Source of the DNA: Anaerolineae bacterium
GTDB taxonomy: Bacteria > Chloroflexota > Anaerolineae > Promineifilales > Promineifilaceae
Length of the DNA: 64,000 nucleotides
Direction: 5' to 3'
Assembly (NCBI GenBank): GCA_023954475.1
Contig: JAMLHW010000008.1
Span: forward strand, 124,001-188,000
In this document: piece after piece, positions 1-9,339 of the stretch
Position numbering within the stretch: the first letter of the stretch is position 1
Layout: every line of letters starts with the position of its first letter
Made by a program: the position numbers and the translations under genes
The notes under the pieces: generated by a model
What the model saw: the letters and a program-made list of their open reading frames with translations, nothing else
Told to the model about the DNA's origin: nothing
Database searches by the model: none

Positions 1-71
1 AAGAATTCATCCGGTTTCGTTGAATTTCTGTAGACAACTTCCCAGATTGACCACCTTCTTGTACACTAGAG

Positions 72-95
72 CCTCGACTTCGTCGGGGTTCTTTT
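72..95 (+). terminator. Intrinsic terminator upstream of glgA
   Basis: A 7-bp stem (72-78 with 82-88, one G-T pair) with a 3-nt loop is followed directly by TTCTTTT. It would end transcription of a gene lying left of the window. The rest of 1-182 shows no gene. Confidence 0.6.
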
Positions 96-182
96 GATCC
101 CGACACCAGGGCTTGCGCACGGGCCGATCGACTTGTGAGTTGGTATGTTGCGCAACAAACTTGAGTGATTAAAGGATGTAGT

Positions 183-1628
183 TTGAGCAACGAAAAATTG
201 AAGATTCTATTTCTTAGCGCCGAAGTCGCGCCTTTTGCCAAAGCAGGTGGGTTGGGAGACGTTGCCGGATCACTGCCTAAAGCTCTCCAGGCTCGTGGGC
301 ATGATGTTCGTGTAGTCATGCCGGCCTATGCCAATATTGAGGCAGGCTATCGCGATGTATCCCCGATGGTAGGTCACCTGACGGTGCCGGTGCGTAACAG
401 CACACTTCCGACCGGCGTGTTTCATGGGACATTGCCCGGCAGCAATGTGCCCGTCTACTTCATCGCAGAGCGCAATTTGTTTAATCGGCCGAATGTTTAT
501 GGTTATGGCGACGATGCTTACCGTTTTGCCTTTTTCAGCCGCGCGGCACTGGAACTGACGCTGGCGCTGGACTGGCGACCGGATATCGTCCATGCCAATG
601 ACTGGCATACTGCACCCGCAGTTGCCTGGTTGGCCACAGGCGCACAGGGTCACGACCGTCTGCGCGACATACCGACCGTTTTCTCGATTCACAATATCGC
701 CCACCAGGGCCTTACAAGCTGGGATATTTTCGACTACCTGAACATTATTACGCATGGGTTGCGTGAAGAGCGGTTCAACGAAGTCAATTTCATGGCGCGC
801 GGCATTTATCATGCCAGTCTGGTCAATACGGTGAGTCCCACCTATGCTCGTGAAATCACGACATCAGAGGGTGGCGCCGGTATGGATGGCCTGTTGCGTC
901 ATCGCGGTAGCGATCTGTTCGGCATTCTCAATGGCATCGACACGGATGTGTGGAATCCGGCAACAGATGATCGCATTCCGCACCACTATTCGGCCGAAAC
1001 TATTGACGACCGTTGGCGCATGCGCCACGCACTGCAAGCGTTAGCTGGTTTGCCCCAGCGCGACGGTATTCCGGTGGTCGGATTGGTGTCGCGGCTCGAT
1101 TGGCAAAAAGGATTGGACATAACCGGTGAAGCGATTCACCGGCTGATGAACAATTGGGCGGGAGAAGCGCAATTCGTCGTATTAGGCACAGGAGCACCGG
1201 AATACGAGCAGATGTTTGCCGGCCTTGCCTACTATCATCGCGAGAAAATGACGGCGATACTTGAATACAATGCCGGTATGGCGCCTTATATCTACGCCGG
1301 CAGCGACATGTTCCTGGTGCCGTCCCGCTTTGAGCCGTGCGGGCTGAGTCAGCTAATTGCCATGCGTTACGGGTCGGTGCCGGTTGTGCGCAGCACCGGT
1401 GGTCTGGCGGATACGGTGTTGGACAGCGTGACAGGCTTTCAATTTCACGATTACAATGCCGATGCATTGTGGCATGCGTTGTCACGCGCCATTTACGTTT
1501 ATAACGTCGACAAACCGCGCTGGCGTGAAATTCAACTTGCCGGTATGCACGCTGATTTTTCATGGCAGCGGTCGGCGGCGGAATACGAACACATGTATCG
1601 GCTGGCAATCGGCCGAAATCAAGCATAA
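183..1628 (+). CDS. glgA: Glycogen synthase (ADP-glucose type)
   Basis: Transfers glucose from ADP-glucose to the growing alpha-1,4-glucan chain in the cytoplasm. The N-terminal GT5 domain carries the nucleotide-sugar motif KAGGLGDV about 25 residues in, and the C-terminal GT-B half carries PSRFEPCGLSQL and STGGLADTV. About 480 residues is the normal length for bacterial GlgA. I choose TTG at 183 because AAAGGA lies 6 nt upstream of it; a GTG at 165 in the same frame has no ribosome site. malQ follows on the same strand after a hairpin, which fits joint storage-glucan metabolism. Confidence 0.95.
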   Translation: MSNEKLKILFLSAEVAPFAKAGGLGDVAGSLPKALQARGHDVRVVMPAYANIEAGYRDVSPMVGHLTVPVRNSTLPTGVFHGTLPGSNVPVYFIAERNLFNRPNVYGYGDDAYRFAFFSRAALELTLALDWRPDIVHANDWHTAPAVAWLATGAQGHDRLRDIPTVFSIHNIAHQGLTSWDIFDYLNIITHGLREERFNEVNFMARGIYHASLVNTVSPTYAREITTSEGGAGMDGLLRHRGSDLFGILNGIDTDVWNPATDDRIPHHYSAETIDDRWRMRHALQALAGLPQRDGIPVVGLVSRLDWQKGLDITGEAIHRLMNNWAGEAQFVVLGTGAPEYEQMFAGLAYYHREKMTAILEYNAGMAPYIYAGSDMFLVPSRFEPCGLSQLIAMRYGSVPVVRSTGGLADTVLDSVTGFQFHDYNADALWHALSRAIYVYNVDKPRWREIQLAGMHADFSWQRSAAEYEHMYRLAIGRNQA

Positions 1629-1644
1629 TCATCATGAACCATAG

Positions 1645-1674
1645 AAACCGGGTTTCTTTCTAGAACCCGGTTTT
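1645..1674 (+). terminator. Hairpin between glgA and malQ, terminator-like
   Basis: Arms ACCGGGTT (1647-1654) and AACCCGGT (1664-1671) extend by A-T pairs and end in a short T run. It could terminate or attenuate transcription after glgA. Its core, GAAACCGGGTTTC, recurs in hairpins near 21,360 and 38,175, so it is probably one copy of a dispersed palindrome family. Confidence 0.6.
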
Positions 1675-1700
1675 GCGGGTCTGGCAGGAGATAGTTCAAA

Positions 1701-3218
1701 ATGCGATTCACGCGTGCGGGTGGCGTTCTCGTTCATCCAACTTCATTTCCAGGCCGTTACGGCATCGGTGATTTAGGCGATGCCGCTTACGGATTTGTCG
1801 ATTTTCTGGAACAATATGGTCAGGGGTTGTGGCAGGTGCTGCCATTAGGTCCGACCGGTTATGGCGACTCACCGTACCAGAGTTTTTCAGCTTTTGCCGG
1901 CAATCCACTGCTGCTCAGCCCGGATCACCTCGTTCGCGATGGTTATTTACCCGCCTCGGCGATTGCTGATGTTCCCGATTTGCCTCATGATCGTGTTGAT
2001 TTTGGCCCGCTGATCACGTACAAAAATGCGCTGCTCGATCAGGCATTGCACCACTATCGCCTGCACGGTTCGGCTGAACAGCAGCAGGCTTATGCCGCAT
2101 TCTGTGTTGAAAATGCCGCATGGGTTGACGATTACGCGCTGTTTATGGCACTGAAGACTGCACATCAGGCGCACGAAGGTGGTGTCTGGAACACGTGGCC
2201 CTCAGAACTGGCTCATCGCGACCCCGTCGCATTGCAGCAGTGGCATGACACCCACGCTGAAGATGTGGAGCGCTATCGCTTTCTACAATTTCTGTTCTTT
2301 GAGCAATGGTCAGCGCTGCGCCGCTATGCCAATGCGAAAGGTATCAGGATTATCGGCGACGCGCCTATTTTTGTCGCGTATGACAGCGCTGATGTGTGGG
2401 CCAATCCGGGCTTGTTTTACCTCGACGACGAGGGCGCGCCGGAGGTGGTGGCGGGCGTACCGCCTGATTATTTCAGCGCGACCGGTCAGCGCTGGGGCAA
2501 TCCACTTTACCGTTGGGATGTCATGCATACGAACCGATATGCGTGGTGGCAGGCGCGGTTACGCGCTATTTTCCAGCAGGTGGACATTGTCCGTCTCGAT
2601 CATTTCCGGGGATTTGCTGCGTATTGGGAGATTCCGGCCGATGAACCGACGGCTGTAGTCGGCCGATGGGTCGATGCACCGGGAATGGATTTCTTCCATA
2701 CTCTCGAAGCTGACATGGGTGAATTGCCGATCATTGCCGAAGATTTGGGCGTCATTACCGAAGATGTCGAACTGCTGCGCGATACATTTGCGTTTCCCGG
2801 CATGAAGGTGCTGCAATTCGGGTTTGGCGGCGAGCGCAACAATGCGTTTTTGCCGCACACGTACACGCAAAATGCCGTCGTTTACACCGGCACGCATGAC
2901 AATGACACGACGTTGGGCTGGTATTTATCGGCCGAACCCGGCGAACAGGACCACATACGCCGTTACGTCGCGTCTTCCGGAAATGACATTGTCTGGGATA
3001 TGATTCGTCTCGCTTACGCTTCTGTTGCGGATATGGCCGTTGTGCCATTGCAAGATTTGATGATCCTGGGAACAGAAGCGCGGATGAATTTCCCCGGTAA
3101 GCTCGGTGGTAACTGGCAGTGGCGTTTCACAGCGGACATGTTGACTGAACAGATTGGGTGGCGCTTACGCGAACTGAGCGAGCTATACGGACGTTTATTG
3201 CTTGTGGAACAACCCTAA
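1701..3218 (+). CDS. malQ: 4-alpha-glucanotransferase (amylomaltase)
   Basis: A GH77 enzyme that moves alpha-1,4-glucan segments between maltodextrins, in the cytoplasm. Family motifs are clear: GDAPIFVAYDSADVW near residue 215, VRLDHFRGF near 295 (catalytic Asp), IIAEDLGVIT near 345 (acid/base Glu) and TGTHDNDTTLGWY near 395. The 505-residue length is standard. The ATG is preceded by GGCAGGAGAT at a normal distance. It stands 72 nt after glgA, so the pair probably forms a glycogen/maltodextrin unit. Confidence 0.95.
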   Translation: MRFTRAGGVLVHPTSFPGRYGIGDLGDAAYGFVDFLEQYGQGLWQVLPLGPTGYGDSPYQSFSAFAGNPLLLSPDHLVRDGYLPASAIADVPDLPHDRVDFGPLITYKNALLDQALHHYRLHGSAEQQQAYAAFCVENAAWVDDYALFMALKTAHQAHEGGVWNTWPSELAHRDPVALQQWHDTHAEDVERYRFLQFLFFEQWSALRRYANAKGIRIIGDAPIFVAYDSADVWANPGLFYLDDEGAPEVVAGVPPDYFSATGQRWGNPLYRWDVMHTNRYAWWQARLRAIFQQVDIVRLDHFRGFAAYWEIPADEPTAVVGRWVDAPGMDFFHTLEADMGELPIIAEDLGVITEDVELLRDTFAFPGMKVLQFGFGGERNNAFLPHTYTQNAVVYTGTHDNDTTLGWYLSAEPGEQDHIRRYVASSGNDIVWDMIRLAYASVADMAVVPLQDLMILGTEARMNFPGKLGGNWQWRFTADMLTEQIGWRLRELSELYGRLLLVEQP

Positions 3219-3340
3219 GCAGGATTGAAGGTTTCAGCGCAACGGAACAGAAACGTTATAGATGTGAAGAAAAGCAGCAGCCATGCGTCTGTTTCGCCCT
3301 TTGCCTATTGCTTGCATATCGCAGATAGGTACGTCAAAGC

Positions 3341-3748
3341 TCATTGATCTGTGTCTGGAAACACCTCTTCGTAAAGCTCAAGCCGATTGCCATCCAGATC
3401 GCGAAGCCAGCCGTGTTTACCGCGTTCCCATTCCAGTGTGCGATCCTCGACCGCGATGCCTTTAGCACGTAATTCTGCCAGGAACTCATCCAGATTGTCG
3501 ACGCGCAAGCCAAAGATGAAGCCGCGACCCGTCCGGGCTAACGGCTCTTTCGCCTGATTGATGGCAAACACTGGGTTCTCGCGCAAAATGCTGGTTTCCA
3601 CGTCGCGGGTGTAAAAGACGTGGTAATAGCTTGTGCCGTCGGGATGTGCTTCCATCGTGATGCCGAGTACGGTTTCGTACCATTGCGCGAGCCGTGAGGC
3701 ATCACTGCTTTCGAAAAACATGCCGCCAAAGCCTTCTATGGTTGCCAT
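3341..3748 (-). CDS. VOC-family (glyoxalase-like) protein
   Basis: A 135-residue single-domain protein with the vicinal-oxygen-chelate layout. It opens with a strand containing GGMFFES and a helix SRLAQWYETVLG, has a mid-protein YYHVFY strand, and ends in the typical DLDGNRLELYEE. The last Glu is the usual metal ligand position; the other ligands are not obvious, so the activity cannot be named. The ATG at 3748 follows CAGAGGAG. It is convergent with malQ. About 120 nt of unremarkable sequence lie between them. Confidence 0.8.
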   Translation of the reverse strand: MATIEGFGGMFFESSDASRLAQWYETVLGITMEAHPDGTSYYHVFYTRDVETSILRENPVFAINQAKEPLARTGRGFIFGLRVDNLDEFLAELRAKGIAVEDRTLEWERGKHGWLRDLDGNRLELYEEVFPDTDQ

Positions 3749-3822
3749 TACCCACTCCTCTGAAATTGGGGCACGAACAGCTTGTCGGCGCCCTGCGGTT
3801 TGGAAGGCCGCGTTGCTCTCTA

Positions 3823-4230
3823 TTACGTCTGGCGCGTTAGTGTGATGACGGGGATGACACGCGTTGCTTGCTCCCGGTATTGGGTAAATGAGGCGAACGT
3901 GGCCTCGACTTTGGCGTACAGTGCGGAGCGTTCCGGTTCAGTGGTGACGGTCGCGTGGGCTTTGAAGCGGTCAGTGCCGTACTCAACTTCGACTTCGGGA
4001 TTGGCGACGATGTTGTAATACCAGTCGGGGTTACTCGGTGCGCCCCCTTTGGACGCGATGATGATCAGGCGGTCGCCGTCTTTGACTGTGACCAGCGGAT
4101 TGACACGAGGCTTGCCGCTCTTTGCGCCGGTTGTATGCAGGAGTAGCAGGGTTGCATTGGCAAAGGGGCCGCCGACTTTGCCGTCGTTAGCGCGAAATTC
4201 ATCGATGATTTGTTGGTTCCAATCGCTCAT
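3823..4230 (-). CDS. Deazaflavin (F420)-dependent nitroreductase-family protein
   Basis: A 136-residue protein of the Ddn/F420 split-barrel family, which uses F420H2 to reduce varied substrates. The diagnostic stretch LLLHTTGAKSGKPRVNPL is at residues about 28-46, followed by DGDRLIIIASKGG and NPDWYYNIVANP. I take the ATG at 4230 (MSDWNQQ), which has GGAG 8 nt upstream, rather than an in-frame start 48 nt further up. The LLM-class protein at 19,046 is a second F420-type enzyme, which suggests that the host makes F420. Confidence 0.85.
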   Translation of the reverse strand: MSDWNQQIIDEFRANDGKVGGPFANATLLLLHTTGAKSGKPRVNPLVTVKDGDRLIIIASKGGAPSNPDWYYNIVANPEVEVEYGTDRFKAHATVTTEPERSALYAKVEATFASFTQYREQATRVIPVITLTRQT

Positions 4231-4335
4231 GTTGTTGATCTCCGTCACTATGGGTTGTATGCAGGCGAGTTGTAGCACAAATCGGCCGAGTTGGTGATCG
4301 ACTCCTATGCGATTCTATTGTTGGTTGGGTTTCGA

Positions 4336-5496
4336 CTAGCGCAATTGTGCTAATCGTTGCGTGGCAGCGTCTAGCAACTCGTCTGTTTTACAGAAGGCAA
4401 AGCGTGCTAAATTCGCGCCATCGGCCGAATGGTGATAAAAAGCACTCGGTGGAATGGCAGCGACACCGATTTCCGTCGTCAAATAACGGCAAAACGCCAC
4501 GTCGTTCTCGAAACCAAGATCGGAAATATCGACCATGACGAAATAAGAGCCGCGCGGCACGAGTGGCTTGAGTCCTGCGCTGCGCAGACCGGTAACGAGC
4601 ATATCGCGTTTGGTCTGGTACATCGCGGCTAACTCGGCGTAGTAATTGCTTGAATCGGCCGATTCAATCGCAATCGCCGCTGCCTCTTGCAACGGTGCTG
4701 CCCCACAAAACGTTACAAACTGGTGAGCCTGGAAAATCGCCTGCGTCAATTCCGGCGGCGCAATCGTCCAGCCTACCTTCCAACCCGTTACGCTGAACGT
4801 CTTGCCCACGCTCGACACCGTTACCGTGCGCTCGCGCATGCCGGGCAGCGACGCCATATTGATGTGTTCCGCGTCGTCAAAGACGATGTGTTCGTATACC
4901 GTATCGACCAGGGCAATGGCGTCAAACTCGCGGCACAAGTCGCCGATCAGCTCCAATTCGTCCCGCGTAAACACTTTGCCCAGCGGATTATGTGGTGTGT
5001 TGACGACGACAAGCCTGGTTTTGGGCGAAAACAACGCTCGCAACTGTTCCGGATCGATGCGCCAGTCAGGGGCGGGCAGGGTGTAGAAACGCGGCACGCC
5101 GCCCGCCATCAGCGTACACGGCACATAGGAATCGTAGCATGGCTCAAACAGGATCACTTCATCGCCGGGATCGACCAAACCCATAAACGTGGCAAAAATC
5201 GACTCGGTCGCGCCGTGCATGATGGTGATCTCGCGCTCGGGATCGACGCTCATACCGTAGTGCCGCTCCATTTTGGCGGCAACGGCGTGGCGCAGGCGGG
5301 GACGTCCGTTGGCGGGAGCATACTGGTTGATTTCGGCCGAAATAGCCTCAATGGCCGCCTGCTTAATGAAATCAGGTGCAGGAAAGTCAGGAAAACCCTG
5401 CCCCAGATTGATCGCATCGTGCTCCTGCGCCAACCGTGTCATCGTCGCAAAAACTGAGGTACCAAATCCCTGAACTCGTCGTGCCGTTTTTGTCAT
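4336..5496 (-). CDS. PLP-dependent class I/II aminotransferase
   Basis: A fold-type I aminotransferase, close to the methionine/kynurenine transaminase branch. It shows INLGQGFPDFPAP near residue 25, NTPHNPLGKVF near 165, DTVYEHIVFD near 195 and the PLP lysine in SSVGKTFSVTGWKVGW near 225. It probably transaminates an aromatic or sulfur amino acid with a keto acid; the exact substrate cannot be read. I use the ATG at 5496 because an upstream in-frame ATG at 5523 would start inside a 9-bp inverted repeat. It lies 63 nt downstream of purA on the same strand. Confidence 0.9.
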   Translation of the reverse strand: MTKTARRVQGFGTSVFATMTRLAQEHDAINLGQGFPDFPAPDFIKQAAIEAISAEINQYAPANGRPRLRHAVAAKMERHYGMSVDPEREITIMHGATESIFATFMGLVDPGDEVILFEPCYDSYVPCTLMAGGVPRFYTLPAPDWRIDPEQLRALFSPKTRLVVVNTPHNPLGKVFTRDELELIGDLCREFDAIALVDTVYEHIVFDDAEHINMASLPGMRERTVTVSSVGKTFSVTGWKVGWTIAPPELTQAIFQAHQFVTFCGAAPLQEAAAIAIESADSSNYYAELAAMYQTKRDMLVTGLRSAGLKPLVPRGSYFVMVDISDLGFENDVAFCRYLTTEIGVAAIPPSAFYHHSADGANLARFAFCKTDELLDAATQRLAQLR

Positions 5497-5510
5497 TGTT
5501 TTACATGTCG

Positions 5511-5529
5511 CACAGGATGTCATCCTGTG
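5511..5529. promoter_or_regulatory. Perfect 9-bp inverted repeat before the aminotransferase
   Basis: CACAGGATG and CATCCTGTG flank a single T, forming a perfect 19-bp palindrome in the purA-aminotransferase gap. No T run follows on either strand, so it looks more like a protein-binding site or RNA hairpin over the ribosome site than a terminator. Confidence 0.4.
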
Positions 5530-5559
5530 AAAATAAAAGGTTAGCAGACTGAACAGCGT

Positions 5560-6849
5560 TTAGGCGTAAACCGTATGCGACCGTGCCGGGCCGACCGATA
5601 CCATCCGTACCGGCGTTTCCACTACATCTGCAACAAAATTGATGTAGCCTTGCGCAGCGTCGGGCAGATCGCGCATACGCCGCACATCGCCGATCTCCGT
5701 TTTCCAGCCGGGTAGATTCACATAAACAGGCATACACTGCGCTAAAATAGCGGGATCGCCGGGCAAATGATCCAGTCGCCGCCCCTGGTAGCGATAAGCG
5801 ACACAGACTGGAATTTCAGGCAGACCGCTCAGAATGTCCAGCTTGGTCAGTACCAGTTCGGTCAGGCCGTTGATGCGAGCAGCGTAGCGCAAGACGACGA
5901 GATCGAGCCAGCCGACGCGTCGCGGTCGTCCGGTTGTCGTGCCGTATTCATCCCACGGATTAGCACCGCTGCCGCGCAACCGATGCGCCTCGTCACCGTC
6001 CAATTCGGTTGCAAACGGGCCGCCACCCACACGGCTGCTGAACGCTTTGGCCACGCCGACGACGCGTCCAACGACGGATGGTCCCAACCCTAGCCCGACG
6101 AGGGCACCGCTTGCTGTGGGCGCAGAACTGGTCACAAAGGGATACGTACCGTGATCGATGTCGAGCATTGTGCCTTGCGCACCTTCAGCGAGAATGCGGT
6201 CACCGTTGCGCAGTGCATTGTGCAGCAGCAACGAACCGTCGGTCAGGTGCGGAGCCAGCCTGCGGGCGTAAGCCAGATATTCGACGGCCACGGCTTCTGC
6301 ATCCAGCGGTTCGGCCGAATAGAGATGGCGCAATACGGTATTTTTGGCCGCAATGTGATCATACATGGCGTCTGCCAACGCTTCCGGGTCGGCCAATAAG
6401 CTGGCACGCAAACCGGAACGTGCCGCTTTGTCGGTATAGGCAGGCCCGATACCGCGCTGAGTTGTCCCGATAGCATCGCTTCCCTTGAGCCGTTCCGATG
6501 CGCGGTCGATGGCGATGTGGGCCGGTGTGACCAGGTGTGTATTCGTGCTGATTTTCAGCCGAGCCGGACTGACATCAACACCGCGTGCCGTCAGCGCATC
6601 CATCTCGCGCAGGACAACGGCCGGATTCATCACAACGCCGTTTCCAATCAGGCAAACGACGTTTTCGTGCACGATGCCGGACGGGATTAAGTGTAGTTTA
6701 AACACATCAGCACCGATAGTGATCGTGTGTCCGGCGTTGTCGCCACCACTATAACGAGCGACGATATTGGCCTGGGCAGCGAGTAAATCCGTGATGCGGC
6801 CTTTGCCCTCATCTCCCCATTGTGTGCCGATAATAATGTCCAGAGGCAT
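5560..6849 (-). CDS. purA: Adenylosuccinate synthase
   Basis: Joins IMP and aspartate using GTP to give adenylosuccinate, the first committed step to AMP. The N-terminal signature GTQWGDEGKGR, with its catalytic Asp and P-loop-like Gly run, is at residues about 8-18. NAGHTI, the GTTQRGIGPAYTDK segment near 128 and the C-terminal TTTGRPRRVGW are present. I set the start at the ATG at 6849 (MPLDIII), with GGAG upstream; a longer frame reaches 6900 without support. Length of 429 residues is normal. Confidence 0.96.
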   Translation of the reverse strand: MPLDIIIGTQWGDEGKGRITDLLAAQANIVARYSGGDNAGHTITIGADVFKLHLIPSGIVHENVVCLIGNGVVMNPAVVLREMDALTARGVDVSPARLKISTNTHLVTPAHIAIDRASERLKGSDAIGTTQRGIGPAYTDKAARSGLRASLLADPEALADAMYDHIAAKNTVLRHLYSAEPLDAEAVAVEYLAYARRLAPHLTDGSLLLHNALRNGDRILAEGAQGTMLDIDHGTYPFVTSSAPTASGALVGLGLGPSVVGRVVGVAKAFSSRVGGGPFATELDGDEAHRLRGSGANPWDEYGTTTGRPRRVGWLDLVVLRYAARINGLTELVLTKLDILSGLPEIPVCVAYRYQGRRLDHLPGDPAILAQCMPVYVNLPGWKTEIGDVRRMRDLPDAAQGYINFVADVVETPVRMVSVGPARSHTVYA

Positions 6850-6936
6850 GATTTTCTCCAGGAAAGGCTTTGCAAAATACGACCGGATTTGGCACGCCAA
6901 ACCATTGCAAATGCAGACCTTTACAGACGTTAGGCA

Positions 6937-6965
6937 ACAAAAAACCCGATAGGTAACATCGGGTT
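6937..6965 (-). terminator. Intrinsic terminator after the L,D-transpeptidase gene
   Basis: On the minus strand, AACCCGAT and ATCGGGTT (6943-6950 and 6958-6965 on the plus strand) form an 8-bp stem with a 7-nt loop, followed by TTTTTTGTT. It separates the cell-wall gene pair from purA. Confidence 0.8.
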
Positions 6966-7033
6966 AGGTCAATTATAATTCATTATGCGGATTGCTGTGT
7001 TTGCCGCTTAACCACGTTGCGTACGTCAACTCA

Positions 7034-8191
7034 TCAGTAATGTACGTTGACCAGGGTGCCAACGTCTGTGAAATTATACAACCATTGGGCGTCGATGGGC
7101 GACAAATTGACACAGCCGTGGCTCATCGGTATGCCAAAGTTGTTGTGCCAATAAGCACCATGCAGCGCGTAATCTTCGTAAAAGTACTGCACATATGGGA
7201 CGTCTTCCACGTAGTAATCGTATCCCAGCAAATAGCCGTTCATGTCCTGTTCGGGCAAGCGGTAGTAGATACGAAACTGTCCTGTGACGGTCGGATATTG
7301 GTACATGCCCGATGAAATGTATGTGCTGAAAACGGGAATGTTATTTTCGTAAGCGATCAATGTCTGATTTGTCAGATCGACATCGACCCAGCGCCACTCA
7401 TCGAAGCCGTCAGCGGTGGCGACGATGGGTTCGGGAGTTGCCGTGGGTGGAATGGGTGTCGGTGTGGGGGGGAGCGGCGTTGGTGTTGGAGTAGGCGTCG
7501 GTGTCCAGCGCGGCAAGGCGGCGAGCGCTGAGCCTGAGATGGCTTTGGGCGGCAGGTTAGTGTAGGTGATGGCTTCGGCCGAATTGGGTTCGACCGCAAC
7601 ACTCTCATCTATCTCCAGTTCACTCGCGGCACTGACCAGTTGTGTGCCGATTGAATGATCAAACCATTCATTGAATTGTTGCCCGGAGCGTATTTCCCTG
7701 ATGAAGAGATAAACCAGCCACAGAATCATGACGATGACCAAAACGATAGCAATGCGACGTATCCATTTGAGCGAATCATTCGTTTTTGCAGTGCTGGGTG
7801 CTGCCGGTGGCGGCGGCGTTGAACTGCTGTTCGTATCACGTACCGGACGCGCAGGTGGGGTAGTGGTAGCAGCAGCGGCGACGGTGACAGGGCGTGCGAC
7901 TGTCTCAACTTGTTGCGCAGTGGTCGGTGGCGGAACTGTTTCGGCCGATTGTGCTGCCACCCGTTCTTTTGCCCACACCAACGCTGCTTTCACCGTCTCG
8001 TCCTGCGGCGCGATGTCCTGCGCGAGCTGCACATAATTCAAGGCAGCCGAAGGTGACTCCGTGATGCCGGCAAGCCAGAGCCAGGCGCGATAATTGTCTG
8101 GATCTTCCTGCAATATGTTGCGCAAGAGACGACGACCCGTGCTGTAGTCGCCTGATTCGATAGCGTTGAGCGCTTCTTCCATTCCACTCAC
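7034..8191 (-). CDS. Membrane-anchored L,D-transpeptidase (YkuD domain)
   Basis: The N-terminal 75 residues look like a TPR-type helical domain. A transmembrane helix (about residues 133-155, IAIVLVIVMILWLVYLF) and a Thr/Pro linker follow. The C-terminal YkuD catalytic domain has HGAYWHNNFGIPMSHGCVNLS, which contains the conserved His and nucleophilic Cys. Such enzymes crosslink peptidoglycan 3-3 or attach proteins to it outside the membrane. The GTG at 8191 overlaps the amidase stop as GTGA and has TTGGAG 9 nt upstream, so I prefer it to other starts. Confidence 0.88.
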   Translation of the reverse strand: MSGMEEALNAIESGDYSTGRRLLRNILQEDPDNYRAWLWLAGITESPSAALNYVQLAQDIAPQDETVKAALVWAKERVAAQSAETVPPPTTAQQVETVARPVTVAAAATTTPPARPVRDTNSSSTPPPPAAPSTAKTNDSLKWIRRIAIVLVIVMILWLVYLFIREIRSGQQFNEWFDHSIGTQLVSAASELEIDESVAVEPNSAEAITYTNLPPKAISGSALAALPRWTPTPTPTPTPLPPTPTPIPPTATPEPIVATADGFDEWRWVDVDLTNQTLIAYENNIPVFSTYISSGMYQYPTVTGQFRIYYRLPEQDMNGYLLGYDYYVEDVPYVQYFYEDYALHGAYWHNNFGIPMSHGCVNLSPIDAQWLYNFTDVGTLVNVHY

Positions 8192-8970
8192 TGTTGTTGC
8201 TCCAAATAACACAAAATACCGATCTCAATGCCTTCAGCCGGAACATCTGACTGGTCGGTGAGAAGCGCCATATCCCGATTCATAAAACCTGTCTCAATGA
8301 TGACGGCGGGTGTGTCAGGTGCAATTTTGCGAAAAACATGATAATCGGTCATGTGTTCGGTGATGGTGTTGACGTGATAAAAAAGCTGTGTTGTCGTCGC
8401 GTACGCCTGGTACATACAGTTTTTCAACCCAAGCGAAGCACGTGTATCCGGTGCAGCCAGTTTGAAACCGGTCAGCGAATCGCCGTAGTCGCGACATGAG
8501 TCGGCATGAATTGAAACCAGCACGTCAGCCGCGTAATTATCCAGTCGCGGGTCGAATTCGTCCAAAATATCGACGACGATACTGTCTTCCTGCAAGCGCT
8601 CGGCCACCTTGTTGGCGATGTTGCGATTGACATCCGCTTCCGTCAAGCCGTTGTCACAGACTGCGCCGGCGTCAGAGCCCTGATGACCCGAAATAATGCC
8701 GACGTGAAATGGTTCGCCGTCGGAAGCAATCCAGCGTTCTCTAAAACCTGCGCTGCCGAGTTCCAAGATGTTGGTGTCTGGTTCGGCCAGGGCGACGACA
8801 GCGTATGAGTTGACCGGCGTTTGCGTCATTCGGCCGAAAAAGAAATACGCCATCAGCATGCCAAACGCCGCTACGGCGATAAAAGCTATCGCCAACAACG
8901 GTTGACCAAACACGATGCGTTCACTGCGTGACCCTTCTTGGTCGGTGTCACGGTAAGAAGATGATGCCAT
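8188..8970 (-). CDS. N-acetylmuramoyl-L-alanine amidase-like (Amidase_3) membrane protein
   Basis: One N-terminal transmembrane helix (about residues 25-46) is followed by an Amidase_3-type extracellular domain. Likely zinc ligands are His in IISGHQGSDAGA, Glu in LTEADVN and His in SIHADS. The catalytic-type Glu is in VIIETGFMNR. These enzymes cut the muramoyl-alanine bond of peptidoglycan. The gene is translationally coupled to the L,D-transpeptidase that follows, so the two probably remodel the wall together. Confidence 0.82.
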   Translation of the reverse strand: MASSSYRDTDQEGSRSERIVFGQPLLAIAFIAVAAFGMLMAYFFFGRMTQTPVNSYAVVALAEPDTNILELGSAGFRERWIASDGEPFHVGIISGHQGSDAGAVCDNGLTEADVNRNIANKVAERLQEDSIVVDILDEFDPRLDNYAADVLVSIHADSCRDYGDSLTGFKLAAPDTRASLGLKNCMYQAYATTTQLFYHVNTITEHMTDYHVFRKIAPDTPAVIIETGFMNRDMALLTDQSDVPAEGIEIGILCYLEQQQ

Positions 8971-9194
8971 GACAATATCTTACACGAAATTTCGCATAAT
9001 AGGAAGGATCAGCGAACATGCGGTCGATAATCGGGTAAATTGTGCTATTGAGACGTTAGAATTGGTTTTGATGAGTTGTCAAGATGCGTGAAACCTGACA
9101 TGATTCAGCCAAACTGCGCTGCAAATCATACGTAAAAACGTGTCCCTATGGTTTTACCGTGGCCATTGCAGCAAGTTCTTCCGACTAATTACTC

Positions 9195-9276
9195 TGTAAC
9201 AAAAAAAGCCTAGCTTTTTGGTCTGTTGCGAACTCTACTCTTAGTAGAAGCTAGGCTTCTGAAAACTTTCGTTACA
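9195..9276. repeat. Possible MITE-like or structured inverted-repeat element
   Basis: Outer arms TGTAAC (9195-9200) and GTTACA (9271-9276) bracket AAGCCTAGCTT (9206-9216) and its exact complement AAGCTAGGCTT (9248-9258). Each inner arm can also fold alone (AAAAAGC-CTA-GCTTTTT and AGAAGC-TAG-GCTTCT), so alternative structures are possible. No clear target-site duplication is visible. It occupies the 369-nt gap between the amidase gene and the DUF427 gene, which otherwise holds nothing I recognise. Confidence 0.45.
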
Positions 9277-9339
9277 ATGTACTAATCATTCAACTGTCGC
9301 CCAAGGCAAAGATTAGGGGCGCAACGAGAGGGAAATCTG

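Noticed and set aside
7034-8191. Thr-Pro repeats in the L,D-transpeptidase and M23 lipoprotein as meaningful tandem repeats
   Set aside because: They are ordinary extracellular linker sequences of low complexity.
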